DNA of 64,000 nt from Chondrosia reniformis (taxonomy: Eukaryota > Porifera > Demospongiae > Chondrillida > Chondrillidae). The notes under the pieces are model-generated. The model saw only the letters and a list, made by a program, of their open reading frames with translations. It was not told the DNA's origin and ran no database searches. Location of the stretch: positions 3,596,001-3,660,000 of the forward strand of contig OX359197.1 in NCBI GenBank assembly GCA_947172415.1, written 5' to 3'. The position numbers and the translations under genes are program-made. Within the stretch, counting starts at the first letter, position 1. Every line of letters begins with the position of its first letter. Positions 26,724 to 40,500 of the stretch are shown here, piece after piece.

Positions 26724-29700
26724 AGTATACTAGGTGTATGTACTATTCATATATACTAGTTATATGTGTATGTACTAGTTATATGTACTAGTTATATGCA
26801 GTACTCATGTGTACTAGTTGAATGTACTAATTTTATGCACTAGGAGTATGTACTAGTTTTATGTACTAATTGTATGTACTAGTATTAGGTATACTTAATA
26901 GTTGTATGTTGTAGTTGTATGTACGAATTGTATGTACTGGTTGTATGTATATATTACTTGTATGTCCTAGCTGTGTACTAGTTGTATATACTAGTTTTAT
27001 GTGGTAGTTTTATGTTCACTTTCTATGAACTAGCTGTATGTACTAGTGTCTTGTTGTTCGTATTAGTTGTATTCATGAGTTTTATAATCTCTTTCTATGT
27101 ACTAGTTGCATATACTAGTTTCTAGCTAGTTTCAGTGCACTGGTTGCGTGTACTAGTTGCAAATATTGCTTGTATGTCCTAGTTGTATATACTTAGTGTA
27201 TGTACTATTTATATATACTAGTTATATGTGTATGTACTAGTTATATGTACTAGTTATATGCAGTACTTGTGTGTACAGTTGTATGTACTAATTTTAGGTC
27301 TAGTTTTATGTACTAGTTGTAGATACTAGTCGTATGTACTAGTTGTAAGTTATAGTTATATGTACTAGTTGTATGAAGTAGTTTTATGTACTAGTCGTGA
27401 GTAATCGTATGTACTCGTTGCTGGTGTTATGTACTAGTTTTATGTACTAGTTGTATGAACTAGTACTAGTTATATTTACTCGTGGAAGATCCGAAATGTA
27501 CGTAGAAGTTGTATGAACTAGTTTTTTGGACTAGTTGATTGTACTAGTTCTATTAAGTAGTTATATTTACTAGTTGTATGAACTAGTAACATGTACTAGC
27601 TGTATGTACTTGTACTAGGTTTATTTACTAGTTGTAGGTAAAAGTTGTATGTACAGGTTTAATGTAATAGATGTATGTACCAATTCTATATGTTCTAGTT
27701 GTATATACTAGTTGTATGTACTAGTTATGTTTTAATTGTTTGTGCTAGTTGTGTTAACTAGTTGTATGCACTATTTATGTACTAGTTGTATGAAATAGTT
27801 GTAGGTACTATTACTGGTTATATTAACTAGTTGTAGGTACTACTTGTATGTACTAGTTATATGTACTAGTTGTATGTACTACCTACTAGTTGTATGTACT
27901 AGTTGTGAGTATTATTTACTAGTTGTATGTACTAGTTGTATGTACTTGTTGTAAGTACTAGTTGTATGTACTAGTAATATGTACTAGTTGTGTGTACTGG
28001 TTGTAAGTAATCGTTATATGTACTAGTTGTATTAAGTAGTTTTATGTACTAGTTGTAGGTTCAAATTGTTTTTACTAGTTGTGTGTACTATTTACTAGTT
28101 GTATGTACTAGTTGTATGTACTAGTTGTATGTACTAGTTATATGTACTAGTTGTAGGTTCTAGTTCTAGTTATACTAGGGACTAGGTAGATCCTAGTTGT
28201 AAGTACTAGATACAAGTTGATGTACTTTTATTTTAAGTATTTACTAGTTATATGTGTATGTAATAAGTATATGTACTAGTTGTGTACTACTTATATGTAG
28301 TAGTTGTATGTACTAGCTGTTTGTACTATTTGTATGTACTAATTGTATGTACTAATTGTATGTACTACTTGATTGTACTAATTGTATGTACTAGTACAAT
28401 TTATTTCTACTAGTTGTAAGCACTAGTTGTATGTAGTAGTTGTATGTAATAGTTGTATGTACTAGTTATATGTACTGGTTGTATGTACTAGTTGTATGTA
28501 CTAGTTATGTACCAGCTGTATACACTAGTTGTATGTACTACCTTTATGTACTCGTTCTTTGTACTAGTTGTATGTACTAGTTGCTGTACTAGATATGCAC
28601 CAATTGTGTATATTACTTGTATATACCAGCTATGTACTAATTTTATGGATGAGCTTTATGTACTCTTTCTATGTTCTAGTTGTTTGCACTAGTTTCTATT
28701 TCTATGTACTAGTTGTAAGTACTAGTTGTATATACTCGATACTTGTTGTATATACTAGTTGTAAGTACTAGTTGTAGGTTCTAGTACTAGTTGTACTAGG
28801 TATTAGATAGGTTCTAGTTGTATGTCCTAGTTCAATGTACTAATGGTATGTTCTAGTTTATGTTCTAGTTGTATGTACTCTTTATATGTACTAGTTACCT
28901 GTGTATGGACTAGTTTTATGTAGTAGTTGTGTGTACTAGTTATATGTGTATGTAATAAGTATATGTACTAGTTGTATGTACTAGGTGTATGTAATAATTA
29001 TAGTTTCTAGTCCTAGTTATAGTGGTTACTAGGTGGGTACAAGTTGTATGTACTAGCTGTTTGTACTATTTGTATGTACTAATTGACTGTACTAGTTGAT
29101 TTTACTAGTTGTATGTACTAGTACTAATTATATTTACTAGTTGTAGGTACAAGTTGTATGTAGTAGTTGTATGTAATAGTTGTATGTAATAGTTTATGTA
29201 CTAGTTGTATGCACTAGTTCTATGTATACATTACTTGTATGTACTAACTGTGTACTAGTTGTTTATACTAGTTTTATGTAGTAGTTTTAAGTTCACGTTC
29301 TATAAACTAGCTGTATGTACTGGTGACTTGATGTTGTATGTATGAGTTTCATGTACTCTTACTATGTACTTGTTGCATGTACTAGTTTCTAGTTGTATGT
29401 ACTAGTTGTATGCACTGGTTGTGTGTACTAGTTGTATATATTACTTGTATGTCCTCGTGGTATGTACTAGGTGTATGTACTTGTTCTATGTACTAGTGGT
29501 ATGTAGTAGTTGTATTTACTAGTTGTATGTACTAGTTCTATGTAGTAGTTGTGTATACTAGTTGTATGTGCTAATTTTATGTACTAGGTGTATATACTAG
29601 TTTTATATACTAGTTGTATGTACTAGTATTAGTTATATTTAATAGTTGTAGGTACAAGTTGTTTGTAGCAGTTGAATGTAGTAGTTGTATGTACGAATTG

Positions 29701-29812
29701 CATGTACTAGTTGTATGAAATAGTTGCATGTACTAGTTATGTACCAATTGTATATAATAGTTGTATGTATATATAACTTGTATGTCCTAGCTGTGCACTA
29801 GTTGTATATATA
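26724..29812 (+). repeat. Satellite A, forward
   Basis: Forward 13-bp satellite with the same higher-order blocks as 22.6-25.4 kb (for example the ttttatgtggtagttttatg block near 27000 and the ctagttatactaggkactaggta block near 28170). Small open frames at 28492-28771 are satellite translations. No gene is visible. Confidence 0.93.
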
Positions 29813-29974
29813 CTAGAAACAATAAAAATTTTCTACAAAAATAGTAAAGATGTAGGGATGGCATAAAAAAGCACAGAAACAAGAAAGAATGTTTCACATT
29901 GAAGTATTATATAGCCATGCATAAATTTTACAAGCAAGGATGTTGCACCATATCCCTACATATATGGCAGCATT
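29813..29974 (+). repeat. Left arm of foldback element
   Basis: Begins CTAGAAACAATAAAAATTTT and ends at ggcagcatt. It is the reverse complement of 30427-30588 apart from a few substitutions. Confidence 0.85.
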
Positions 29975-30426
29975 GGCATAGGGACTGGGGCAAATGAAGC
30001 TGCATTACCCTAACAGGATTCACAGACAAGACTCTCAGGACCACTGATGAAGGGTGGAATTCCCAGAAACGGCTGTCTGACACAGTGGAGAAGAAGATGG
30101 GAAGAGAAGGAAGAAAGACTCCTATATCTTCATCCAAAGCTCTCTTCAGGTTTAGTTCCTTATAGTCTCTTTTACAGAATAGGCATACGTAGCATGTAGG
30201 AAAATAGTTTCTTAGATTTTTCATGTATACTTGGACACAGTCACAATTTCTCTTGAGTAGAGCAAAGAAGATGTTTGTTACACGTTATGTGTAAAATTTA
30301 AGTGGTTCAAAGGAATAAAACATTTGTGGGCACTATATAGCTATAAGAATGGATGGACCAAGGCTACCTGTTTACCTATGTACATGGGAAGTAGACACCA
30401 GCTTTTAGTGGAGGCAAAACATTCAA

Positions 30427-30588
30427 AATGCTGCCATATATGTAGGGATATGGTGCAACATCCTTGCTTGTATAATTTATGCATGGCTATATAATACTTC
30501 AATGTGTAACATTCTTTCTTGTTTCTGTGCTTTTTTGTGCCATCCCTACATCTTTACTATTTTTGTAGAAAATTTTTATTGTTTCTAG
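30427..30588 (-). repeat. Right arm of foldback element
   Basis: Inverted partner of 29813-29974. The paired coordinates sum to a constant (60401) at both ends of the arms, which shows gap-free symmetry. Confidence 0.85.
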
Positions 30589-31934
30589 TTTCTGTACTTT
30601 TTATGGAGCATGAGCTGGGAATTACCTTCCTTGCATAACTTCTTTAAATTACATATTAAATTTCTAATAACTTTATGATTTCAAAATGATCCAGAGTCAA
30701 ACTACATGTACAATATACATGTACTAACCAGCAAGCAAAGAGGGATGCCAAGACTTTGTTAAATAATCTTTAATGCATATCCTCATTACCAACAAATTAG
30801 TGAAGTCTTGCACAAAGAAACGCTTCCATTCTATTGCCAACCATAATTATAGATTTAAAGAATGTCTACATCAACTAATCACCGCAAGAATACTACATAG
30901 AAACACATGCAGTCGTACATACACGCTAGGGATAAGCTAAAGAGCTAAGCTACGCAGCCCTAGGCCTCCTAAAAATTAATTCATGCTACTGATAAGCTCG
31001 AGTTAAAGTGTTTCTAAACAAACTCTAATGTTATCTTTCTAGTAAGGCTTACACCTTTTATGCTATCACTAATCTAACTTCTAACTTAGGCCTTAGGCAT
31101 TCTAATAATTCATTTACGATAGCGATAAGATTATCTGTTTTACAAATTAAAGTGTTTCTAAAGAACTAAGCTACGTAGCCCTAGGCCTCCTAATAATTCA
31201 TTCACGCTATTGATGAGCTTAGCTCTTTTTCGAATTAAAGTGTTTATAAACGTAACATTGTAATGAGTCACTCAAAAGACTCGCACATAAAAACGCCCAT
31301 CCATCCATTCCACATGTTACTTTTAATAATGTTAGCTTGTAAGGTTTACACCTTTCAAGCTACCCCTAACCTGACTTATAATGTTAAATACTTTTGACCG
31401 TAGTCTTAGGCATTCTAATAATTCATTCACGATAGTGATAAGATTGTCTCTTTTACAAATTAAAGTGTTTCTTAACGTTCTACTGAAATGTGTCGCTTTA
31501 AAGACTTGCACATAGAAACGCATCCGAAAAAGGAGTTACACTGTTAATGTAATGACTGACAGAGAGCTACACAAATAGACGACATACAACACTGTTAGGC
31601 CACACCCTACCCTAACAAACTGTTTCAGAATACAGTTTAGACACACACAGATCGCCTCTGTTAATTCAATTGCTGTAGTTTCACTCACCAAGTTCTGTGT
31701 CACTTATCCGAGGCAGCCATCTGACTAACTTTGAAGCGGGTTAGCCCATTAAAGATGTCGAGGGTACCAAAACGAAAATACATAGCTAGCAATTTGCGAA
31801 CAATATAAAATCACTTCTAGGCAATACTACATCGCCAATATAATAGCGTACGTAGCTATGTACGTACATTTCTATACTCAAATACTCAAATAAAGGCCTA
31901 CTTTTATTTTGCAATCTCCAAGGTATCCTAGAGA

Positions 31935-31942
31935 TGACGTCA
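31935..31942. promoter_or_regulatory. CRE-like palindrome TGACGTCA
   Basis: Exact 8-bp CREB/ATF consensus, about 150 bp upstream of the ATG at 32092. An 8-mer can occur by chance and no transcript is shown, so this is only suggestive of a captured promoter. Confidence 0.3.
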
Positions 31943-32100
31943 TTATTAAATGGCGGATTTATTGATGCCTTTGCTACGGGGGCTACAAAAACCGTCATGC
32001 CCAATAATAATGTTATCGCTCTCGCTCCTACAAAAGAATACAGCGCGGAAAATTTGCAATAGTTTCTAAAAGCTTAAGTAGTTTTTTAGTTATGGCTGAC

Positions 32101-32150
32101 GAAGAAGAATAAGAAGAAGAAGAAGAAGAAGAATATGAAGAAGACGAAAA
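32101..32150 (+). repeat. GAA-rich microsatellite
   Basis: Imperfect (GAA)n tract after ATGGCTGAC at 32092-32100. It would encode an acidic run, but a TAA at 32110-32112 stops the frame after MADEEE. Confidence 0.75.
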
Positions 32151-32337
32151 TGGGAATTTTTAAAGTTTATTATTTAGCCAGCGGGACATATTCGCTTGCT
32201 TTTAAGGTCTATTTAGAGTATGTATATTGTATATTTAGCTATACATAGCCTTGTTTTGTCGATTTTTGGCCTATTTCGGGATTTTGCTCCTATACCAATG
32301 TATAGGGAAAACGAAAAAAAACGTGTCATCCCTACAT

Positions 32338-32359
32338 AGGGAGTACTACCGTACTCCCT
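32338..32359. other. Terminal hairpin at the end of the insertion
   Basis: A 9-bp perfect stem (AGGGAGTAC / GTACTCCCT) with the 4-nt loop TACC, one base before the satellite resumes. A hairpin just inside the end followed by CTAG recalls a Helitron 3' end, but the opposite end does not begin with TC, so that identity is not supported. Confidence 0.6.
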
Positions 32360-34198
32360 GATACTAGTTTTATGTGGTAGTTTTACATTTCACCTTCTAT
32401 AAACTAGCTGAATGTACTAGTGTTTGGTTGTTCGTTCAAGTTGTATGCACTGGTTGTGTGTACTAGTTGTATATATTACTTTTATGTCCTAGTGTTATGT
32501 ATGAGTTTTATGTACTCTTTCTATGTAATAGTTGCATGTACTAGTTTCTAGTTGTATCTACTAGTTGTATGCACTGGTTGTGTGTACTAGTTGTAGGTAT
32601 TACTTGTATGTCCTAGTTGTATGTACTAGGTGTATGTACTATTTATGTATACTAGTTATATGTGTATGTACTAGTTATATGTCCTACTTGTATATACTAG
32701 TTGTAGGTTCTAGTTCTAGTTATACTAGGTACTAGGTAGATCCTAGTTGAATGTACTAGATACAAGTTGATGTACTATTATGTATGTACTAGTTATATGT
32801 GTTTGTAATAAGTATATGTACTAGTTGAATGTACTAGCTGTATGTAATAGTTAGAGATTCTAGCACTAGGTATAGTGGGTACTAGATATATAGAAGTTGT
32901 ATGTACTAGCAGTTTGTACTATTTCTATGTACTAATTGTACGTACTAGTTGATTGTACTAATTGTATATACTAATACAAATTATATCTACTAGTTGTATG
33001 TACTAGTTGTATGTACTAGTTATGTACCAGTTGTATGCACTAGTTTAATGTACTAGTTTTATGCACTCGTTCTATGTACTAGTTCTATATACTACTTTTA
33101 TGTACTAGGTGTATATACTAGTTTTCTCTACTAGTTGTATGTACTGGTATTAGTTATATTTAATAGTTTTTGGTATAGTTGCATGTTGTAGTTGCATTTA
33201 GAAGTTGCATGTATGAATTTTATGTACCAGTTGAAGAACTAGTTGCATGTACTAGTTATGTACCAATTGTATGTACTAGTTGTATGTATTTATTACTTGT
33301 ATGTACTAGCTATGTACTAGTTGTATGTATATACTAGTTTCTAGTTCTATGCACTAGTTGTACTGGTTGTGTGGACTAGTTGTTTATAATACTTGTATAT
33401 CCTAGTTGTATGTACTAGGTGTCCTAGTTATATGTTCTAGTTGTGTCCGATTGTTGTATGTACTCACAATATTTACTATTTGTAGTTACTAGTTGTATGT
33501 ACTAGTTGTTGTACCAGTAACTAGTTGTAGGTTCTAGTTGTACGTACTAATTGTATGTATTATATGTATGTACTAGTTTTATGTTCTAATTTTTTGTATT
33601 AGTTGTATGTATTTTGTGTGTACCAGTTGTATATAGTCGTTGTCTGTACTGTTTACAGGTACTAGTTGTGTGTACTAGTTGTATGCACTATATAGTTATA
33701 TGAACGAATTGTAAGTACTAGTTATATGTACTAGTTGTATATATGTTCTAGCTGTATGTAATAGTTATAGGTTCTTTATGGTACTAGTTATAGTGGGTAC
33801 TAGGTAAGTACAAGTTATATGTACTACCTGTTTGTTCTATTTGTATGTACTAATTGCGTGTATTATTTGTATGTACTAATTGTATGCACTAATTATATGT
33901 ACTAGTTGTAGGTACTAGTTGTATGTACTAGTTGTATGGAGTAGGCGTATATACTAATTGTATCTAGTAGTGTTTTGTACTAGTACTAGTTGTATTAACT
34001 AATTGTAGGTATTGGTTGTGTGAACTAGGTGTATGTAGCTATATCAACCATTGTATATACTAGTTGTATGTATTAGCTGTGTACTAATTGTATGTACTAG
34101 TTGTTTGTACTAGTCCTATGTACTAGGTGTAAATACTATACATATGTACTAGTTATATGTGTATGTACTGAATATATGTATTAGTTTTGTGTAATTGT

Positions 34199-34594
34199 TG
34201 TATGTACTAGTTGTATGCACTAGTTGTATGTCATTGTTGTATTTTCTAGTTGTGGGTACTAGTTTTATGTACTAGTTGTACGCATCATATATATGTACTA
34301 GTTGTATGTACTAGTTGTAGGTTCTAGTACTAGTTATACTAGGTACTAGTTGTATGTACTAGTTGTTTGTACTAGTTCTATGTACTCAATACTAGTTGTA
34401 TGTACTAGTTGTATGCACTAGTTGTATGTCATTGTTGTATTTTCTAGTTGTGGGTACTAGTTTTATGTACTAGTTGTACGCATCATATATATGTACTAGT
34501 TGTATGTACTAGTTGTAGGTTCTAGTACTAGTTATACTAGGTACTAGTTGTATTTACTAGTTGTTTGTACTAGTTCTATGTACTCAATACTAGT
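34199..34594 (+). repeat. 198-bp recent tandem duplication in satellite A
   Basis: 34199-34396 and 34397-34594 are nearly identical (one difference noted: tgtatgtac versus tgtatttac) and share the rare word cgcatcatatatatg. 198 bp is not a multiple of 13, so the break points fell out of satellite register. Confidence 0.85.
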
Positions 34595-37500
34595 TGTATG
34601 TACTAGTTCTAGGTAATTGTTGTTGGTTCTAGTGCTAGTTGTACCAGGTACTAGGTGGGTTCTAGTTGTATGTACTACTTGTGTGTACTAGTTGTATGTA
34701 CTAGTTGTATGAACTAGTTATATATACTAGGTGTATGTAATATTTATAGTAGTAGTTATATGTGTACGTACTTGTAATAGTGTGTTGTATATAATAGCTA
34801 TATTTACCAGTTGTAGTTACTGTTTGTATGTACTAGTTGTATGTGTCTAGTTGTATATACTCGTTGTATATACTAGTTGTGTGTAATTGTTGCATGTTCT
34901 AGTTGCATGTACTAGTTGTATGTTCTAGCTGTTTGTACTAGTTGTACGTAATAGTTCTATATACTAGTTTTATGTATTAGTTGTATGTACTAGTTGTATG
35001 TAAATCCTAGTTGTTTGTACTAATTTAATGTACTAATTGCATGTACTATTTGTATGTATTCTTTGTATGTACTAGTACTAGCTATAGTTTTAGGTTGTGT
35101 GTACTAGTTGTATCTACTAGTTGTAGGTTCTAATTGTATACACCAATTGTAGATATTAGTCGTATGTACTAGTTGTATGTACTAGTTGCATGCAATTGTT
35201 GTATATACTAGTTGTGTGTGCTAGATTTAAGTACTAGTACTAGTTATGTTTGCTAGTTGTAGGTACTAGTAATATTTCCTTGTTGTAGGTTCAAGTTGTA
35301 TGTTCCAGTTGTGTGCACTAATGGTAAGTAACAGTAACTTGTTGTATGCACTATATAGTTGTGTTTTCTAGTTATATGTACTTGTTGTATGTATTAGGTG
35401 TATGTACTAGTTAATGGATTAGTTGTATATACTAGGTGAATGTACTAGTGGTGTGTACTAGTTGTATGAACTCTAGATGTATATACTAGATGTATACTAG
35501 TTGTATGTACTAGTTGTGGTTCTAGTTTTATGTAAAAGTTGTATGTACTAGTTGTGTATACCAGTTGTATGTATTATATATTGCGTGTACTAGTTTTATG
35601 AACTAGTTATATGTATTAGTTGTATGTACTATGTATATGTACTAGTTTAATGTTCTAGTTGTATGAACTATTTGTACGTACTAGTTGTATGCACTAGATG
35701 TGTGTACTACTTCTATGTACTCATTAGTAGTTGTATCTACTAGTTGTGTGTTCTTGTTGTATGTACTAGTTGTATGTACTAATACTTGTTATATTTACTA
35801 GTCGCAGGTATTAGTTGTGTATACTAGTTGTATGTACTACTACTAGTTATATTTACTAGGTTTAATTATTAGTTGAATGTATTAATTGTAATTAATAGTT
35901 GTATTTACTAGTTGTATATACTAGATGTATTTACTAGTTATATTTACTCATTACTAGCTGTATGTGCCAGTTGTATGTTCTAGTTGTATGTACTAATACT
36001 AGTTTTATTTACTAGTCGTAGATACCAGTTGTATGTACCAGTTGTATGTACTGGTACTAGGTATATTTAATATTTGTAGGTACTATATGTATGTACTAGT
36101 TGTAGGTACTAGATTTATGTTCCAGTTGTAGGTAGTAGTTGTATGTATTAGTTGTATGTAATAGTTTTTATGTACTCGTTACTAGTTGTTGGTACAAATA
36201 GCATGTACTACATGTATGTACTCATAACTAGTTGTATATACTAGCTGAATATACTAGTAACTAGTTGTGTGTACTAGTTATATGTACTAGTTGTATGTAT
36301 TAGTTGAATGTACTAGTTGTATGTTCCAGTTGTATGTAGTAGTTGTATGTTCTAATTGTTTGTACTAGTTGTATGTACTAGTTGTATGTACTCAAAACTA
36401 GTTGTGTGTACTAGTTGTATGTCCTAGTTATATGTACTGGTTGTATGTTCTAATTGTTTGTACTAGTTGTATGTACTAGTTGTATGTACGCGATACTAGT
36501 TTTGTGTACTACTTGCATGTACGAGTTATATGTACTAGTTGTATGTTCTATTTGTGTGTAATCGTTGTATGTACTAGTTATATTTAGTAGTTGTATGTAC
36601 TAGTTGTATGTACCAGTTTCATGTACTAGTTGTATATATGCACTATTTATATGTACTAGTTGTACTTATTATTTGTATATACTAGATGTGTGTTCCAGTT
36701 GTATGTACTTGTTATATTTAGTAGTTGTATGTTCTAGTTGAATGTATAGTTGTTTGTACTTGTTGTATGTACTAGTTGTATGCACTATTTATATGTACTT
36801 CTTTAAGTACTAGTTGTATGTTCTAGTACGCGTTATACTAGGTACTAGTTAGGTTCTAGTTGGATGTACTAGTTCAATGTACCAGTTGTATGTTCTAGTT
36901 AATGTTCTAGTTGCATACACTATTTATATGTACTAGTTACCTGTGTATGAATTAGTTTTTTGTTGCAGTTGTGTTTACTAGTTATATGTACTAGTTGTAT
37001 GTACTAGTTGAATCTGCTAGTTGTATGTACTAGTTGTATGTACTAGTTGTAAGTACTAGTTGAACATTCGCGTACTAGTTATACTAGGTACTAGGTGGGT
37101 ACTAGTTGTATGTACTAGTTGTATGGACTAGTTGTATGTACTACTTGTTTGTACTAGTTGTATGTACTAATTGTATGTACTCGATACTCGTTGTATTTAC
37201 TAGTTGTAAGTTCTAGTTGTAGGTTCTAGTACTAGTTGTAAGTACTAGTTTAATGTACTAGTTGTATGTTCTAGTTTATGTTCTAGTTGTATATACTATT
37301 TATATGTACTAGTTACCTGTGTATGGACTAGTTTTATGTAGTAGTTGTGTGTACTAGTTATATGTGTATGTAATAAGTATATGTACTAGTTGTATATACT
37401 AGCTTTATTGAATAGTTATAGGTTCTAGTACTAGTTATAGTGGTTACTAGGTGGGTACAAGTTGTATGTACTAGCTGTTTGTTCTATTTGTATGTACTGA

Positions 37501-40500
37501 TTGTATGTACTAGTTGATTTACTAGTTGTATGTACTAGAACAAGTTATATTTATAATTGTAGGTAGAAGTTGTATGTAGTAGTTGTGTGTAATAGTTTAT
37601 GTACTAGTTATATGTCCTAGTTGTCTATACTTGGTTTATGTACTCGTTCTATGTACTAGTTGTATGTACTAGTTATATCTATTACTTGTGTGTACTAGTT
37701 GTATGTACAAATTTTATGGACTAGGTGTATGGACTAGTTTTATGTACTAGTATTAGTTATATATAATAGTTGTAGGTACAAGTTGTATGTGGTAGTTGCA
37801 TGTAGTAGTTGTATAAACAAATTGTTTGTACTAGTTGCATGGACTAGTTATGTACCAATTGTATGTACTAGTTGCATGTATATATTACTTGCATGTACTA
37901 GCTTAGTACTAGTTGTATAATTACTAGTTTTATGTGGTAGTTTTATGTTCACATTCTATGAGCTAGCTGTATGTACTGATGTCTTATTGTTCGTACTAGT
38001 TGTATGCATGAGTCTTATGTACTCTTTCTATGTACTAGTTGCATGTACTAGTTTCTAGTTGTATGTACTAGTTGTATGCCCCGGTTGTGTGTACTAGTTG
38101 TATATATTACTTGTGTGTCCTAGTTGTATGTACTGGGTGTATGTACTATTTATATATACTAGTTATATGTGAATGTAGTAGTTATATGTTCACGTTGTGT
38201 CTAATTATTGTATATACTAACTCTATTTACTATTTGTAGTAACTAGTTGTATGTACTAGTTGTACGTACTAATTGTATGTATTAGGTGTATATACTAGTT
38301 GTAAGTTCTAATTGTTTGTACTAGTTGCATGTACTAGTTGTATGTACGAGTTATATGTACTAGTTGTATGTTCTAGTTGGGTGTAATAATTGTATGTACT
38401 AGTTATATTTTCTAGTTGTAGTTACTAGTTGCATGTATTAGTTGTATGTACTAGTTCTATGCCGTAGTTGTAAGTTCTAGTAGTAGTTATACAAGGTACT
38501 AGGTAGATCCTAGTTATATTTATTGGATATAAGTTGTATGTAGTAGTTTTACATACAAGATGGGTGTAATTTGTGTACGTACTAGTTGTATGTACTAGGT
38601 GTATATACTATTTATATGTACTATGTATATATGTATGTACTAGTTATATTTAGTAGTTGTGTGAACTAGGCGTATATACTAGTTGTTTGTACTAGTTATA
38701 TGTACTAGTTGTATGTACTAGTTGTATGCACCATTTATATGGACTAGTTGTATATACTAGTTGTAAGTACTAGTTGTAAGTTCTAGTACTAGTTTATACT
38801 ACGTACTAGGTTGGTTCTAGTTGTACGCACTAGTTGTGTGTACTAGTTGTTTGTACTAGTTTTATGTACTCAATACAAGTTGTATGTACTAGTTGTATGT
38901 ACTAGTTATATGTACTAGTTGTTTGTACTAGTTGTATGTACTAGTTGTTTGTACTAGTTCTATGTACTAATTGTATGTTCTAGTTATGTTGTAGTTGTAT
39001 ATAGTATTTATATGTACTAGTTTAATGTTGTAATTGTGTGTACTAGTTATATTTACTGGTTGTGTGTACTAGTTGTATGTTCAAGTACAAGTTATAACAA
39101 AGTATTAGGTGGGTACTAGTTGTATGTACTAATCGTTTGAACTAGTTCTATATACTAATTGTATATTCAAGTTTTAGGTACTAGTTGTATTTATGTACTA
39201 GTTGTATGTACTGGTTGTATGTACTATTTATATTTACTAAGTATATGTGTATGTGCTAGTTATATGTAGTAGTTGTGTGTACTACATGTATATACTAGTT
39301 GTATAAAGTAGTTATATGTACTAGTTGTATGTACAAGTTATAGGTTCTAGTATTAGTTATACTAGGTACTAGGAAGATTTTAGTTGAATGTACTAGACAC
39401 AAGTTGTATATACTATGTATTAATTGTGTGTTATTGTTGTATGTACTTGTTGTATGCACTATTTATATGTATTAACTGTATGTACTAGTAGTAAGTACTA
39501 GTTGTAAGTACTAGTTGTATGCTCTAGTACTAGTTTTACTAGGTACTAAGTAGGTACTAGTTGTATGTACTAGTTGTATGTACTAGTTGTATGGACTATT
39601 TGTATGTACTAGTTGTTTGTACTAGTTGTATGTACTCGATACTAGTTGTATGACTAGGTGTAGATACTAGTTGTAGGTTCTAGTACCAGTTCTACTACGT
39701 ACTAAGTGGCTTCTAGTTGTATGTACTAGTTTAATGTACCACTTGTAGCTTCTAGTTTATGTTCTAGCTGTATATACTATGTATATGTGCTTGTTTTCTG
39801 TGAATGCACTAGTTTAATGTAGTAATCGTGTGTACTAGTTATATTTACATAGTTGTGTGTAGTAGTTGTATGTACTAGTTGTATGTACTATTTATATGAA
39901 CTGGGTATATGTGTATGTACTAGTTATATGTAGTAGTTGTGTGTACTAGGTGTATATACTAGCTGTATGTTCTAGTTATATGTACTAGTTGTATGTACTG
40001 GTTGTAGGTTCTAGTCCTAGTTATACTAGGTAATATGTAGGTCCTAGTTGCATGTACTAGACACAAGTTGTATGTACTATTTGTATGTACTAGTTGTGTG
40101 TACTAGTTTTATGTACTAGTTGTGTGTAGTAGTTGTACGTACTACCTGCACTTATTATGAGTATGTACTAGTTGTATCCATTAGTTATATGTACGAGTTG
40201 TGAGTACTACTTGTATGCACTAGTTGTATATATGTTCTGGCTGTATGTAATAGTTAAAGGTTCTTTATAGTACTAGTTATAATGGGTACTAGGTAAGTAC
40301 AAGTTGTATGTCCTATCTGTTTGTACTATTTGTATGTACTAATTATATGTACTAGTTGTATATACTAATTATGTACCACTTGTATGTACTAGTTGTATTT
40401 AGTAGTTGTAAGTACTATTTATATGTACTAGTTATATGTGTATGTACTAGTTTTATGTAGTAGGTGTATGTATTACTTGTAATTAATAGTTGTATGTACT

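Larger units (their letters stand above)
29813..30588. mobile_element. Foldback (long inverted-repeat) transposable element
   Basis: Two 162-bp arms in inverted orientation (29813-29974 and 30427-30588) flank a loop of about 450 bp. The arms pair with no net gaps and only a few mismatches (three noticed by eye), so the element is fairly recent. CTAG stands at both outer ends and may be a 4-bp target duplication or simply part of the repeat. The loop carries the antisense copy (30017-30225) of the island at 13448. No transposase is visible, so it would be non-autonomous. The superfamily is not identified. Confidence 0.8.
30589..32360. other. Unclassified non-satellite DNA, promoter-like in part
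   Basis: About 1.77 kb of mixed-composition DNA with no convincing gene. Four imperfect copies of a block of about 75-120 bp (around 30949, 31085, 31163 and 31400) share ctaataattcattcacg and aattaaagtgtttct. The right part looks regulatory: a perfect TGACGTCA at 31935-31942, the word aaatggcgg beside it, and an ATG at 32092 starting MADEEE before a TAA and a GAA microsatellite. It ends in a hairpin at 32338-32359. Together with the foldback element it is bracketed by ATACTAG at 29810-29816 and 32361-32367, so both may have entered as one insertion, or this may be a second insertion beside the foldback. Open frames on the minus strand here (31332-31523, 31786-32004) match nothing I recognise. 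Confidence 0.5.

Noticed and set aside
1-29000. Small open frames rich in Y, V, L, C and S (for example 18773-18961, 28492-28771)
   Set aside because: They are translations of the 13-bp satellite, which cycles through three frames every 39 bp. No start context or conservation supports them.
32338-32367. Helitron 3' end (hairpin followed by CTAG)
   Set aside because: CTAG is present in every satellite A unit, and the opposite end of the insertion does not begin with TC after an A. The hairpin alone is not enough.
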